Part shown: in pieces, positions 27,201 to 39,200 of the stretch | Layout: each line of letters begins with the position of its first letter | How positions within the stretch are numbered: the first letter of the stretch is position 1 | From: Isoperla grammatica | Lineage: Eukaryota; Arthropoda; Insecta; Plecoptera; Perlodidae | DNA: 64,000 nt | Direction: 5' to 3' | Assembly: GCA_945910005.1 (NCBI GenBank) | Contig: OX246743.1 | Location: forward strand, 5,450,018 to 5,514,017 | Made by a program: the position numbers and the translations under genes | The notes under the pieces: generated by a model | Databases searched by the model: none | The model's input: only the letters and a program-made list of their open reading frames with translations | Told to the model about the DNA's origin: nothing

Positions 27201-30200
27201 GCACTTCCACTTGTAATTGATTGTGAGTTTCGACAATTATTTACAAATCTTTCATATATAATAATTAAAAATAATCAATGACACATACGAATAATAATAA
27301 AAGCAGTATCAATGACAAATAATAATACTTCTTATAGCTTATAGTGAAACAATGTAGGCAAAAATGTATGGAAGCGAGAGAAGGGAGCGTTTTCAGTCTA
27401 TACTTATGACAGTTCTTTTGTTTTTGTTTGTTATATTTTTATCGCGATAGCGGTCGAACGGAGAGAAATTTTGAGCATCACAAGCTTCTATGTGGATCAT
27501 TAGTTTTGAGGAAAAATCGTCGAAAAAATAATGCCATTTGAAATGGTTGCACGAAGTTTGTTTCTCCGACAGTCTTATTGAAACAATGTCGTTACATCCT
27601 TGGATTGAATCAACTAACGATTCTACAGTGCTAGATAATGGCTTAGTTAACTTTTCACCCGTCTCATTTTGGCAAAAAACACACCTTTCGTAGTCAATTG
27701 ACCTTTTAAAACGTTTTTGGGGAGGCTTTATCTTCAAAGGACTAGTTTCTTCCATAAATCAGTATAAAACACTCGGTAAAACATGAACATAAATCAAAAG
27801 CATTCACCTACACGTTTATGTGCACCAATACACTATGACATGCACTACACTATGGTCACTATGAAAACAATACTTTTAACTAAATATACCAACAGAAACA
27901 CAATACAAACGTAGACATAAATTAAAATGTAATATTTTATAAATTATAATATGATGCAAAACTCGATAAAGATAACGAAATACTGTGCGGGACCAACAAC
28001 ACAATGTGACAACTCCCGTCAGTGTCTTGTCACACATTGAAAGCACCGACTTGAAAAACTAGCAGAACAAATCTTTTAGCATAGATTATAAAGAGTGAGT
28101 AATCTTTGCTTTTAGCAGATGGGGCTATTAGGCCTATTCATGTTTTATTTATACAACCTTGTTTATTGGTCCCAGATGGGTTGTCAATACAAGGAAGGTT
28201 GAGGCCCTTTTGTCAATCGCCACCGAATGGGACGGGGCTATCCTTACGAGAACTAAAGAGCGAGTCTTCCAATTTCCGCGCTCAAAACAAAAATCTCGAT
28301 GCTTGAAAAATAGCAGTAGTGGAAATACGCATCGTCGGATAAGAAGACGAAAAACTCGAAAACAAAAATAGATATTGCCAATTGGTAACTTCAATAGAGC
28401 TCACAATTTAATGTTCATTAATTTGATAATAATATTTGTGTACATTTAAGTAATTATATTGAGGTTAGGGCTGGACGAAGTCGCAAAATCTAAAGAAAAC
28501 GTAAATTCAAAATACTATAATATTCTTTGTTTACTAAACAAAAATACAAAAATCCATAACTGACTGTTCCTAACATACAATTTAGTATTAGGTCCATTTT
28601 AAAGTACATTTTGCACCAAATAAAAATTACTGTGACCTTGCATGGATAAAAACAAACTTTCATGGTTTCCGTAAGACGGTCACGTGGTTCACTATTATTG
28701 TTCATTGTGGGCGTAATAATAATAATACATAAAAATGACAAGAGACAATATCTAAAGCTTACACTATGATGCATCGTATAAGTTATTAGTTGCAGTGTTT
28801 TTTTCATTTCTACTATTGTAAAAAAAACTGATAAAATAAGCTTCCTTCGAAGTAGATTAATTTCGTAATTAATTCACGATTTGTGTTTAGTTACATCCAT
28901 TTGATGAACTTTCATTGCATATATTATGAACAAGCGTTTTAAGATCTTTCATTTGATATATTACACGTTGTCGTATCATAGTAAATAGTGATGATACACG
29001 ACTATATTCAATCATATGCGTGCGATTACAATAGCAAAAATTATGAATTTCAAATTAAATTATTCGGCGTTTGCACCACTGAGGCAAAAAAGGCACGGTG
29101 ACTTGAGATGCACATTTACTTCGTCTAACTCATGGCATATTGCATTTTCTGCCTCAAAAGGGGTGCAGCAGTGCAAAACATATTTCTGGGGTGGCGTCCG
29201 GTCTAATTGTAGAAGACCCCCTTCTTGCAAGGAAGTTATACCCACTGGAAGTCAGTGCTCTGATTTATACTGTAGGCCTACTCATGTATTAATCAATAAA
29301 GTACATTATTTCAATATGAATGGTAGGTCCTACCGGTAGATGCCCGATGGGACTCGATTAAGAAACTGGGTTTTTTATTTAATATATTATTACACACATT
29401 ATTACTTTATACTTTATTTATCATACATTTGTACTGTTGTACTACTGTTTATCAATTACTTAAGAGAGAGATTACTTAGATCAAGATTAGGATTAAACTT
29501 GGTGTACAAGATTTTACACATTTGATCACTTAACATAAGGTATTAATAACTAGGAAACGCTCTGTGTGACGCTTTGATAAGCGAACGAGTGTAATAAAAG
29601 TCTAATGGAGACGCTCGCTTTGTAAGTTCAATCAGTGTAGATCAATGTTCCACCTAACCAGTCGGGTAATACGTGTAAAGTTATAATACATAGTTATACA
29701 TAGTTATAGTTAGGAAAATAAGTCTTCAGAACGGTTTGAAACAATTTATATATTAGGCCTAGTTGAAAACTCCTGGATGGTATTCACCTTTCCAGAAGGA
29801 ATATTTTTAATTAAGTTTTGTAATAAAGATACAGCAGTTAGATTGTGATTCCGATATTTTCAGTCAATTGAGCCGGGCCAGCAGTTTACATGGGACCATT
29901 CAAACATGGAGGTGAACAAACCCAAGAACCGATACGCGAATGTGATCGCGTACGACCACTCTAGGGTAATCCTTCAGCCACTGGACAACGTTCTCGGGAG
30001 TGACTACATCAATGCAAACTACTGCGACGGCTATCGGAAACACAACGCTTATGTCGCAACTCAGGTATGTCGAGGGAACAATGTGATCTGCGTTGATAAA
30101 AGAAAACTTTGTGCCACTTTATGGCGTGTGTACTAAATGTTATCAGAATCCTTAGTGTATTATTTTCTACCCATATAAAACAGTCTTTTACCAGGTTTAC

Positions 30201-33200
30201 CATATGTAATTGTATATATAATTGGAACTCAGAACAAGATAAAACATGTTCTAGTGAGGGGAAGGGTACAGAAGGATGACAGCTTACCTGAGAAAGTAGA
30301 TAGGCCGCTTAGAGAAACATATACGTAGATGAGAAGACAAATAAACTGAGACATTTCGGCCAACTAGTGGTCTTGATCTACTCAGCGTGAGTAGAAGAAC
30401 TTTCTTCTTCTTCTACTGCGTGAGTAGATCAAGACCACTAGTTGGCCGAAACGTCTCAGTTTATTTGTCTTCTCATCTACGTATATGTTTCTCTAAGCGG
30501 CCTATCTACTTTCTCAGGTAAGCTGTCATCCTTCTGTACCCTTCCCCTCACTAGAACATGTTTTATCTTGTTCTGAGTTCCAATTAACCCAGCCTTTTGG
30601 CCTCTCTAAGTATACACTATATATAACTTCTCATACATTACAGATTATTCATTTTTAAACTACATCTGTATGATTGTTTGAAGTTTATTTAATAAAAGTG
30701 TGTGTTTATGATGTTCAGGGTCCCCTACAAGATACGTTTGCCGACTTCTGGCGAATGTGCTGGGAGCTTCACACCGCCACGATCGTAATGATGACCAAGC
30801 TAGAAGAACGGACGCGAATCAAGTGTGACCAGTATTGGCCAACCAGGGGCACCGACACATATGGATCCATGACCGTCACTATCAGCGACGTGCAAGAACT
30901 GGCTACGTACTGCATACGAACCTTCCAGATACACAAGTCTGGGTGAGTTCCCGACCTCGTTACCGGTACTTCTAGTACACTTGAACCATTTAGTTGTTTT
31001 GTTTCTTTATTTCACATTGATCACCAAGAGAGAATTCAAACTAAAATGTATTCTGCTGTATAGTACGTTGGGGTACATAGATATTATCATATTACCAAGG
31101 GGGTGACAATGACAAAATATGCGTCACTTCTGCCTCTCGTTCAGTCTAATAGGGTGTAATGTACTGTGTATTAGGTATTATTTGTAAGATACAGACTAAC
31201 CAAGGCGGTGGACTCGGCGGACAGCCGAGTCACCAGCTGAAGGTTGCCTGGCAGTCAGTTAGATATGAGACTCGGAGGGGAGTACACTTGTCATGTCTGT
31301 ACAGGAAAGACAATAAAGGGAACTGTAAGTACCGTAATAATAATGTCTCATTATTATCCAGCCATCCTAAAAACAACATGGTGTCAGAAGTGAAACTACA
31401 ATTTGTTTCCAAGAGTCTCAATTAAAGAGATTTCACGGCCTAGGCCTAGGCCGACACGTCAACATAACGAGGCGTGGCAGGGCGTGGCGCTTCTAGAAAG
31501 CGCGTCGCGTCCTAGACCTGACCTTAAGGCATAGGCCTAGCTGTCAGGGAGGAATATGGAATCCTTGTATAGGCCACCTTCAGAACTAAATCTGAACGGG
31601 AATTTGTCTGAAAATTGGCGCAAGTTCCGGCAGAAATTCGAGATATTTCTCAAGGCCACTGGTGGAGATAAAGAGAAGGATGACTCAATCAAGGTATCTA
31701 AGCTACTGAGTTTCATAGGCGATGATGCCCTTGACGTGTATAATACGTTCACCTTTGAAGACAGTGAGAGCAAGGGTAATCTGCAACAAGTCTTAGCGAA
31801 ATTTGAATTATATTGCTCTCCCCGAAAAAATGTAGTGTATGAAAGATTTAAATTCTTCTCAATTTATCAAAAAGAAGGCCAACTGTTTGATCAGTTTCTG
31901 ACAGAGCTTCGCATAGCGGCCAAGTCATGTGAGTTCCAATCCCAGGAAGAAAGCCTCATTCGAGATCGAATTGTCCTCGCCATATATGACAAGTCTATTC
32001 AAGAAAGGTTACTACGGGAACCGTCGCTGTCACTACAGAAGGCCGCTGACCATTGCAGAGCAACCGAAGAAAGTCAGCGACAAGCCAAGGCGGTCCAGGA
32101 GAAAACATCGCTGGATGCAGTAAATGTAAAGAGGCTTTATCGGAAACCTCAGGGCCGCAAAGACAAAGTGTTTCAATCCAGTTCATCAAAGGGACAATCT
32201 TCAGAACTGTACCTATGTAGGAAGTGTGGCTACGAACATAAAGCATACCATTGTCCGGCATTTGGGAAAACATGTGCCATATGTAAAAAACTTAACCATT
32301 TCGCAAAGGGATGTCCACAGAAGAAGCCTGTGAAGAAGATCCACGCAATTAAGGAACGTGACGAAAGTGAGGATCCTGGGGATTCATCCGACCCAGACGA
32401 CCACAATCAAGACCCGCACAACCAGACATCTGATCCGGAAGAGCCTAATGAAGACTTATTTGTGCACGCAGTACATAAAGTACCGGTAAGCAAAGACTCA
32501 ACGCCTGATCTTCCTTACCCTTCAGGCATAAAACCTGGTAACAAATCATGGTGTGAGAGCATTTTAGTTAACAATATGTTAGTTAAATTTAAACTGGATA
32601 GTGGTGCTGAAGCCAGCATCCTTCCCCTTAAGGTATTAAAGGAAATTAATCCTAAACTTACGCTAAAGTGTACAAACGCTGTATTAGTGTCATATGGTGA
32701 CAACAGTTTCCGGCTAAAGCCTGAAGGGCTGATTACCCTGACTTGTAAAGCAAAGAAAAGGTCCCCGATCGCAATAGATTTTATTGTCGTCAATAGTGAT
32801 CATTTACCCTTGTTGGGGTTAAATGACTGCCTAAAGCTAGATTTAATTCGTCGTATTGACCAAATTAAAATCTCTCAGACTAAAGAAATGGTGATTCATG
32901 CCAACAAAGATCTATTCACTGGAACGGGTCATCTCCCAGGAATGCATAAAATAGAATTAAAGCAAGGAGTTGTGCCAGTAGTGCACCCCCCCAAAAGGGT
33001 CCCTTTGAGTCTACACAGTAAACTCAAGGATACATTATCGCGGCTAGAGAATGATAAAATCATCAAGAAGGTAGACCGACCCACCGAGTGGGTAAACAGT
33101 CTGGTATTGGTAGAGAAAGGGGACGGCAGTCTACGGCTATGTTTAGATCCCCGTGATCTAAACACAGCTGTAAAGAGAGAGCATCACATGATTCCCAAGG

Positions 33201-36200
33201 CAGAAGACTTAATAACTAGATTAAAGGGTAAAACCATGTTTTCTGTTTTAGACCTTAAAGAGGGGTTTTGGCACGTAGCATTAGACAATGATAGTGCAAA
33301 CCTATGTACCTTTAACACTCCATTTGGGAGGTATCAGTTCTTAAGACTACCCTATGGCATTTGTTCCGCTCCGGAGGTTTTTCAAAAAACTCTCGAACGT
33401 CTTTTTGGTGACATTCCGAATGTGGAAATCTATATCGATGACATTATCGTGGCCGGAGAAACTACCGAAGAACATGATGAGGCACTCACAAAGGTATTTG
33501 AAAGGGCACGACAATACCAGGTTAGATTCAATCAGGTGAAATTTCAGTTCAGGGTTCCTGTAGTAAACTATATTGGTCGTACTATTTCAAAAGAGGGGGT
33601 AGCTGTTGATCCCCGTCATGTTCGACCCATATTGGAAATGGCCACACCCAATAACAAAGCTGATCTTACGAGATTTCTCGGCATGGCCAAGTATTTGGCG
33701 CCGTTTATTCCTAATCTTTCTCAAATAAGCGCCCCACTTCGTGGCTTATTAAAAAAGGAAGTTCTTTGGCATTGGAATTCTAAGCATGATAAATCTTTCA
33801 CGACAATACAGTCTCTGCTTGTAAAACCACCCGTGTTGGGCATATTTGATAGCAAAAAACCCATAACCCTACAGACCGATGCCTCTAAAGATGGCCTCGG
33901 TGCATGCCTTATCCAGGATGAGCATCCCATAGCATATGCCTCACGTAGTCTTACCCCAGGTGAAGTAGGATGGGCTCAGATCGAAAAAGAACTGGCATCC
34001 ATAGTCTTTGGTCTTGAACGATTTCATCATTACACGTATGGTAACTTGGTCTCGGTTCACACGGATCACAAACCATTAGAATCAGTGTGTAAAAAACCAC
34101 TAGATAAAGTGTCCGCCAGGTTGCAAAGATTGATGTTACGATTATTAAAATACCAGATCAACGTGCAGTATAAGCCAGGGAAGTTTTTATACCTTGCTGA
34201 TACCTTATCAAGGGCCTACCTTACAGACTCTGTCCCACCGGATCCAGAAATGGACTACATTGTCCATTCTTTAGTTAAACACTTGCCCATGACGGAAGAG
34301 CGCAAGTTGGAGTTTAGAACTGCGACCGATAGTGATGAGGTGCTCCAATGCTTAAAGCAGTTATACCACATAGGCTGGCCCACTTACAAGAAAGACGTGC
34401 CAAGTAAAGCTCGATTTTATTGGAATCTTAAAGATAGCATTCATGTAGCTGAGGGCTTAGTATTTCTGGGTGACCGACTGATCGTTCCGGCACAGCTTCG
34501 ACAGTTTATGTTGGAATTGATTCATGAGGGACATGCTGGTATCGAGAAGTGCAAGGCCAGGGCAAGAAGTATTTTATACTGGCCAGGCATGTCAGTAGAC
34601 ATCGAACATTCTGTGCTGAAGTGTTCAATTTGTGAACGTTTCAGAAGTCAAAATCAAAAGGAACCCATGCTTCCTCATGAGATCCCGAACAGAGCTTGGT
34701 CCAAGGTAGCTGCTGATATACTGGAAATTGGTGCAAAAAATTACCTAGTAGTGGTTGACTACTATAGTAAGTGGCTTGAGTTGGTTCAGTTAGTAGGGAA
34801 AACCGCTAACGAAGTAATTGTTAAATTAAAGTCTATGTTTGCCAGATTTGGTATACCAGATACCTTTGTGTCCGATAACATGCCCTTTAATAGCACTTCT
34901 TTCCATACTTTTGCCAAAGAATGGGACATCAACCTTGTAACTTCAAGCCCCACCTACCCCCAATCCAATGGGCTTGCTGAAAAAGCAGTTTCCATTGCAA
35001 AGAATATGCTTCGTAAATCAGCTAGCGAAGGGAAGGATGTGTACATTGCGTTATTAGAGTATAGAAGTACACCGATAAAAGGGTTAGACCTATCCCCTGC
35101 TCAAATGATGTTTAACCATAACATAAAGACCAAGCTACCCACATTATCTCACCTGCTTGATCCACAGCTTAATGAAAACATAAAGTCCAAACTTACTGTA
35201 CGTCAGGAAAAACAAAAACACTATTATGACCAACATGCAAAACCCTTGAACCCTCTAGAACCTGGTAACAGTATACTGGTAAGAAAATCAAAATGTTGGG
35301 AACCGGCTCAAGTTGTAAGTGTCCACCACAGCCCAAGATCCTATATCATTAGAGATAGCAACAACACGCACATGCGACGTAATCGCAGGCACCTTAGAGA
35401 ATCACCAAATCCACCTCCACCCATATGTGTACCTGAATCGGGAGGCTATCACACAATTGAGAGCGAGAATCAACCCTCATCTAAGGCCACACCGGATATG
35501 CTACCCAATACAACACGCAGTGGTAGAGCTGTCACAAGACCCAAACGATATGAAGATTTTGTCTAAAGTAACAGTTACTTGGTACAGTGTCTGTACTGTT
35601 TAGTATATGTTACTGTAGGTTATTATATTGTATCATATTGTATTTGTACCATATTGTATTATCATTACTTGTGGTCAACTTGTTGTCAGTCACACCTTGG
35701 ATCGTATTGTAATGGTCATTATATAATTGTCTTATTATATTGTATCATATTGTATTTGTACCATATTGTATTATCATTACTTGTGGTCAACTTGTTGTCA
35801 GTCACACCTTGGATCGTATTGTAATGGTTATTATATAATTGTCTTATTATATTGTATCATATTGTATTTGTACCATATTGTATTATCATTACTTGTGGTC
35901 AACTTACTTGTTGTCAGTCACACCTTGGATCGTATTGTAATGGTTATTATATAATTGTCTTATTATATTGTATCATATTGTATTTGATATTATCATGAAA
36001 TTTATTTACTGTAAATGTATTGCACTGAAGGGTCATTGACCAAGTGGTGAGGTGTAAGATACAGACTAACCAAGGCGGTGGACTCGGCGGACAGCCGAGT
36101 CACCAGCTGAAGGTTGCCTGGCAGTCAGTTAGATATGAGACTCGGAGGGGAGTACACTTGTCATGTCTGTACAGGAAAGACAATAAAGGGAACTGTAAGT

Positions 36201-39200
36201 ACCGTAATAATAATGTCTCATTATTATCCAGCCATCCTAAAAACAACATTATTTACTAAACTGCAACTAAGTATGGAGATAACACTAGTATTTTCAATAT
36301 GGGTATTCAAAGTTGTAATTTAATTTCTAAAGAAATAAAAAAAGCTTTTAAGATGGCAGAGGGCCTGCTGCAGATTGTCTAAAGAAAAAGTAAGTCCCTT
36401 TGCCCTAAAAAAAGTCAGGTTGTTTGCCGGTTTGGGGATTCGCAATTTAGTAATATGTGTGTAATTACCTTTTTCTTTATTTTTATCTCTTTTATTTTTA
36501 TATTTATAAATATCACTGTTTTTATAAGTTGTGGACATATCTTGTTGAAGTGGATGTATTTTACTGGTGGTGTTTTGTAATTTGTTGTTAGGTATTTGTA
36601 TTTATTTTCTTGGAAGTCCTGGTATATACAAAATACCAATTGTTTGCTAAATAAAAAAGAACTACTGTAGGCCTAGGTACTGATCTACTACTACTTTTGA
36701 TTATATGACTTGAAAACATTGTAGGATGCCTTGAAAATGTTGTAAATATTGCGTAGGCATCCGGAGCGGCGAGAGATGAAGCAGTTCCAGTTCACGGCCT
36801 GGCCGGATCACGGCGTTCCCGACCACCCAGCACCGTTCCTGCAGTTCTTGAGGCGAGTGAGGAACATGAACCCCAGCGAGGCCGGACCAATGATTGTACA
36901 CTGCAGGTAATGGCCTCTCCATTTAGCTTATTGTAGCATCTTCTTTCTCTTTTCATCTAGCCCTTGAATACGAGGGGAACTTCTAATGGAAAATTATGTG
37001 CTGATATTCAAACTCAATTCAATTGTATTTTTGTAAGTGCATGCAAGTGATTTGCTTGCTTTGATACTTTTGAAAAAAAATCGCTCATCTGGTTTCCTAG
37101 TGTTTTCCTAGTTATGCAAATTGCTCAGTTATAGGCCTACTTCTTTTTACAACTAACTTTTGGAAGGCGTAAACGGGAGTGGACTGTACCCTTGTTTGGT
37201 TTTTCAGTGCCGGGGTTGGACGTACTGGGTGTTTCATCGTGATTGACTCCATGTTAGAACGGATGCGTCACGAGAAGATGATCGATATCTACGGTCATGT
37301 GACTTGTCTGCGAGCTCAGCGCAACTACATGGTGCAGGTGAGTTGGATTCCTTAGCTGTATTTAGTAGAGATGCACAAGATGATGGATATCTACGGTCAC
37401 GTGACTTGTCTGCGTTTCTAACACTCGTTCATCTATTAATTTTTACTCACCCCACCCTCAAAATTCTTTGAAATACTGGTAAAGTAGGTTACGTGTAGAT
37501 ATAGGCCCATGTGCAGAGTTAAGTGTCAAGTTAAGTACAGGATTTGCTGCAGATTTGTTGCTATGGAATTGTTTTATTATGCTATTTTCCATAAGAAGAA
37601 ACTCTATAGCAACCATAAGCATCATTGTGTTAAGGCACCTTGCTCTAATGTTGTCCTCATCAATGGGTTTGTATTATATTGAATGTATGTAACTCCCACA
37701 TAGAAAAGAAATAATAATGAGTATAGATTATTAATTACAGTATTAATCAATCGATATTTTGGTTATCAACCGAAACCCTAGTGTTATTAAATACACATTT
37801 AGTTTTTTAATTTTTAAACCAGAAAAAAATACCGATGAATTATATTGATTAGGAAAGCTTCATTGGAATCCCAACCCGAATGCTTATTATTGTGTGACAT
37901 GATTCAGACGGAGGACCAGTACATCTTCATCCACGATGCACTTCTGGAGGCTGTGGTAGGGGGCAGCACCGAGGTGGCCGCTCGTAACCTGCACTCTCAC
38001 ATCCAGCGGCTGATGCAGCCGGAGCCTGGCGAGACCGTCACCGGGATGGAATTGGAGTTCAAGGTCGGTACCCAACCTAACACATGCAGGCCAACTTCCC
38101 GATTTAGTCGGGAAAGGGCTGATTTTTTAACTGATTTTCTGATCGGACACACAATTTGTGCGATTTCCATGATTTTTCATGTATTTTATTGTAAATAGAT
38201 CAATTTTTATATTTTTGCATCTATAAAGGTTCGAAATTTTGATAGGCCTAAGCTTGTCAGCCAATTTTTTATGTCGAGTTGGCTGTGAGTTCAAACTCTG
38301 CCCAATCGCTTCCAAAACCAGTTCTGGTACATGCACTGTTATCATTGAGTTTGTTATTGTAGGGTAGAGACCCAGCGGCCATTGGCGGCTGTCTACCAAT
38401 AAATTTCCCGTGGACTCTAGTAGTACGAGCGCGTACTACTAGAGTCCACGGGAAATTTATTGGTAGATAGCCGCCAATGGCCGCTGGGTCTCTACCCTAC
38501 ACTAACAAACTCAATGCTGTTATTGCTATGTTTTACTGTAAACACTGTTTTGTCTGTGATGAATAGCCCCAAGTAGCCGGAATTTGCGTGTTACTGTTTT
38601 CCCAATTTACGTACTAATGTAAGGTTTGTTAAGTTGGCATGCATGCTGCTTAAGCTTTATACAATGACAAAGTTGTATGTGAAACAAGACAAACGAATAA
38701 ATAAATGTCGGTATTTCAGAAACTGTCCAACATGAAGGCCGACTCAACCCGCTTCATCAGTGCCAACCTGGCTTGCAATAAGCACAAGAACCGTCTGGTT
38801 CACATCTTGCCGTTCGAGTCGAGCCGAGCGTGTCTGGCCCCGGTCCGAGGGGTCGAAGGCTCGGACTACATCAACGCCAGCTTCGTCGACGGATACCGGT
38901 ATCGCTCGGCCTACATCGCCACGCAGGGACCCCTGATGGATACCACCGAGGATCTCTGGAGGATGTTGTGGGAGCATAACTCGACCATCGTCGTGATGCT
39001 CACCAAACTCAAGGAGATGGGCAGGGTGAGGACTTAATAACCATTTCATTTATTTCAATTTCAATTTACTTAGAATCCATTTGAGCAGTATATTGTAGGA
39101 AAAAAATCACACAATTATTACCACTATGGAACTTGTCAATACTTACATATAAACACACACAATCATCATTATCATAGACGTACACAAAATTACAGTTGCC

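Larger units (their letters stand above)
26128..29200. mobile_element. About 3-kb element with long imperfect terminal inverted repeats
   Basis: The left end (gagccacccttgaa, ggggtg, ctgcacccctgttgaggc, caaggcaccgtgccttttttgcctcagtggtgcaaacg) is the inverse of the right end (cgtttgcaccactgaggc, aaaaaaggcacggtg, tgcctcaaaaggggtgcagc, ggggtggcgtc). Similarity continues inward (tatatcaaatgaaag and its complement). No transposase recognised. The interior has an AT-rich core, the fragment at 27370..27540 and a 120-codon minus-strand frame. Foldback-like or a long-TIR DNA transposon. Confidence 0.65.
31183..36248 (+). mobile_element. Complete Ty3/Gypsy LTR retrotransposon
   Basis: 196-bp LTRs with TG...CA ends and no visible difference at 31183..31378 and 36053..36248. 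TTATT is duplicated on both sides (31178..31182, 36249..36253). A primer-binding site follows the left LTR and a purine-rich stretch (aagtggtgagg) precedes the right LTR. One uninterrupted gag-pol frame. Inserted in the LAR intron between exons o and p, sense to the gene. Matching LTRs and an open frame indicate a very recent insertion. Confidence 0.97.
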
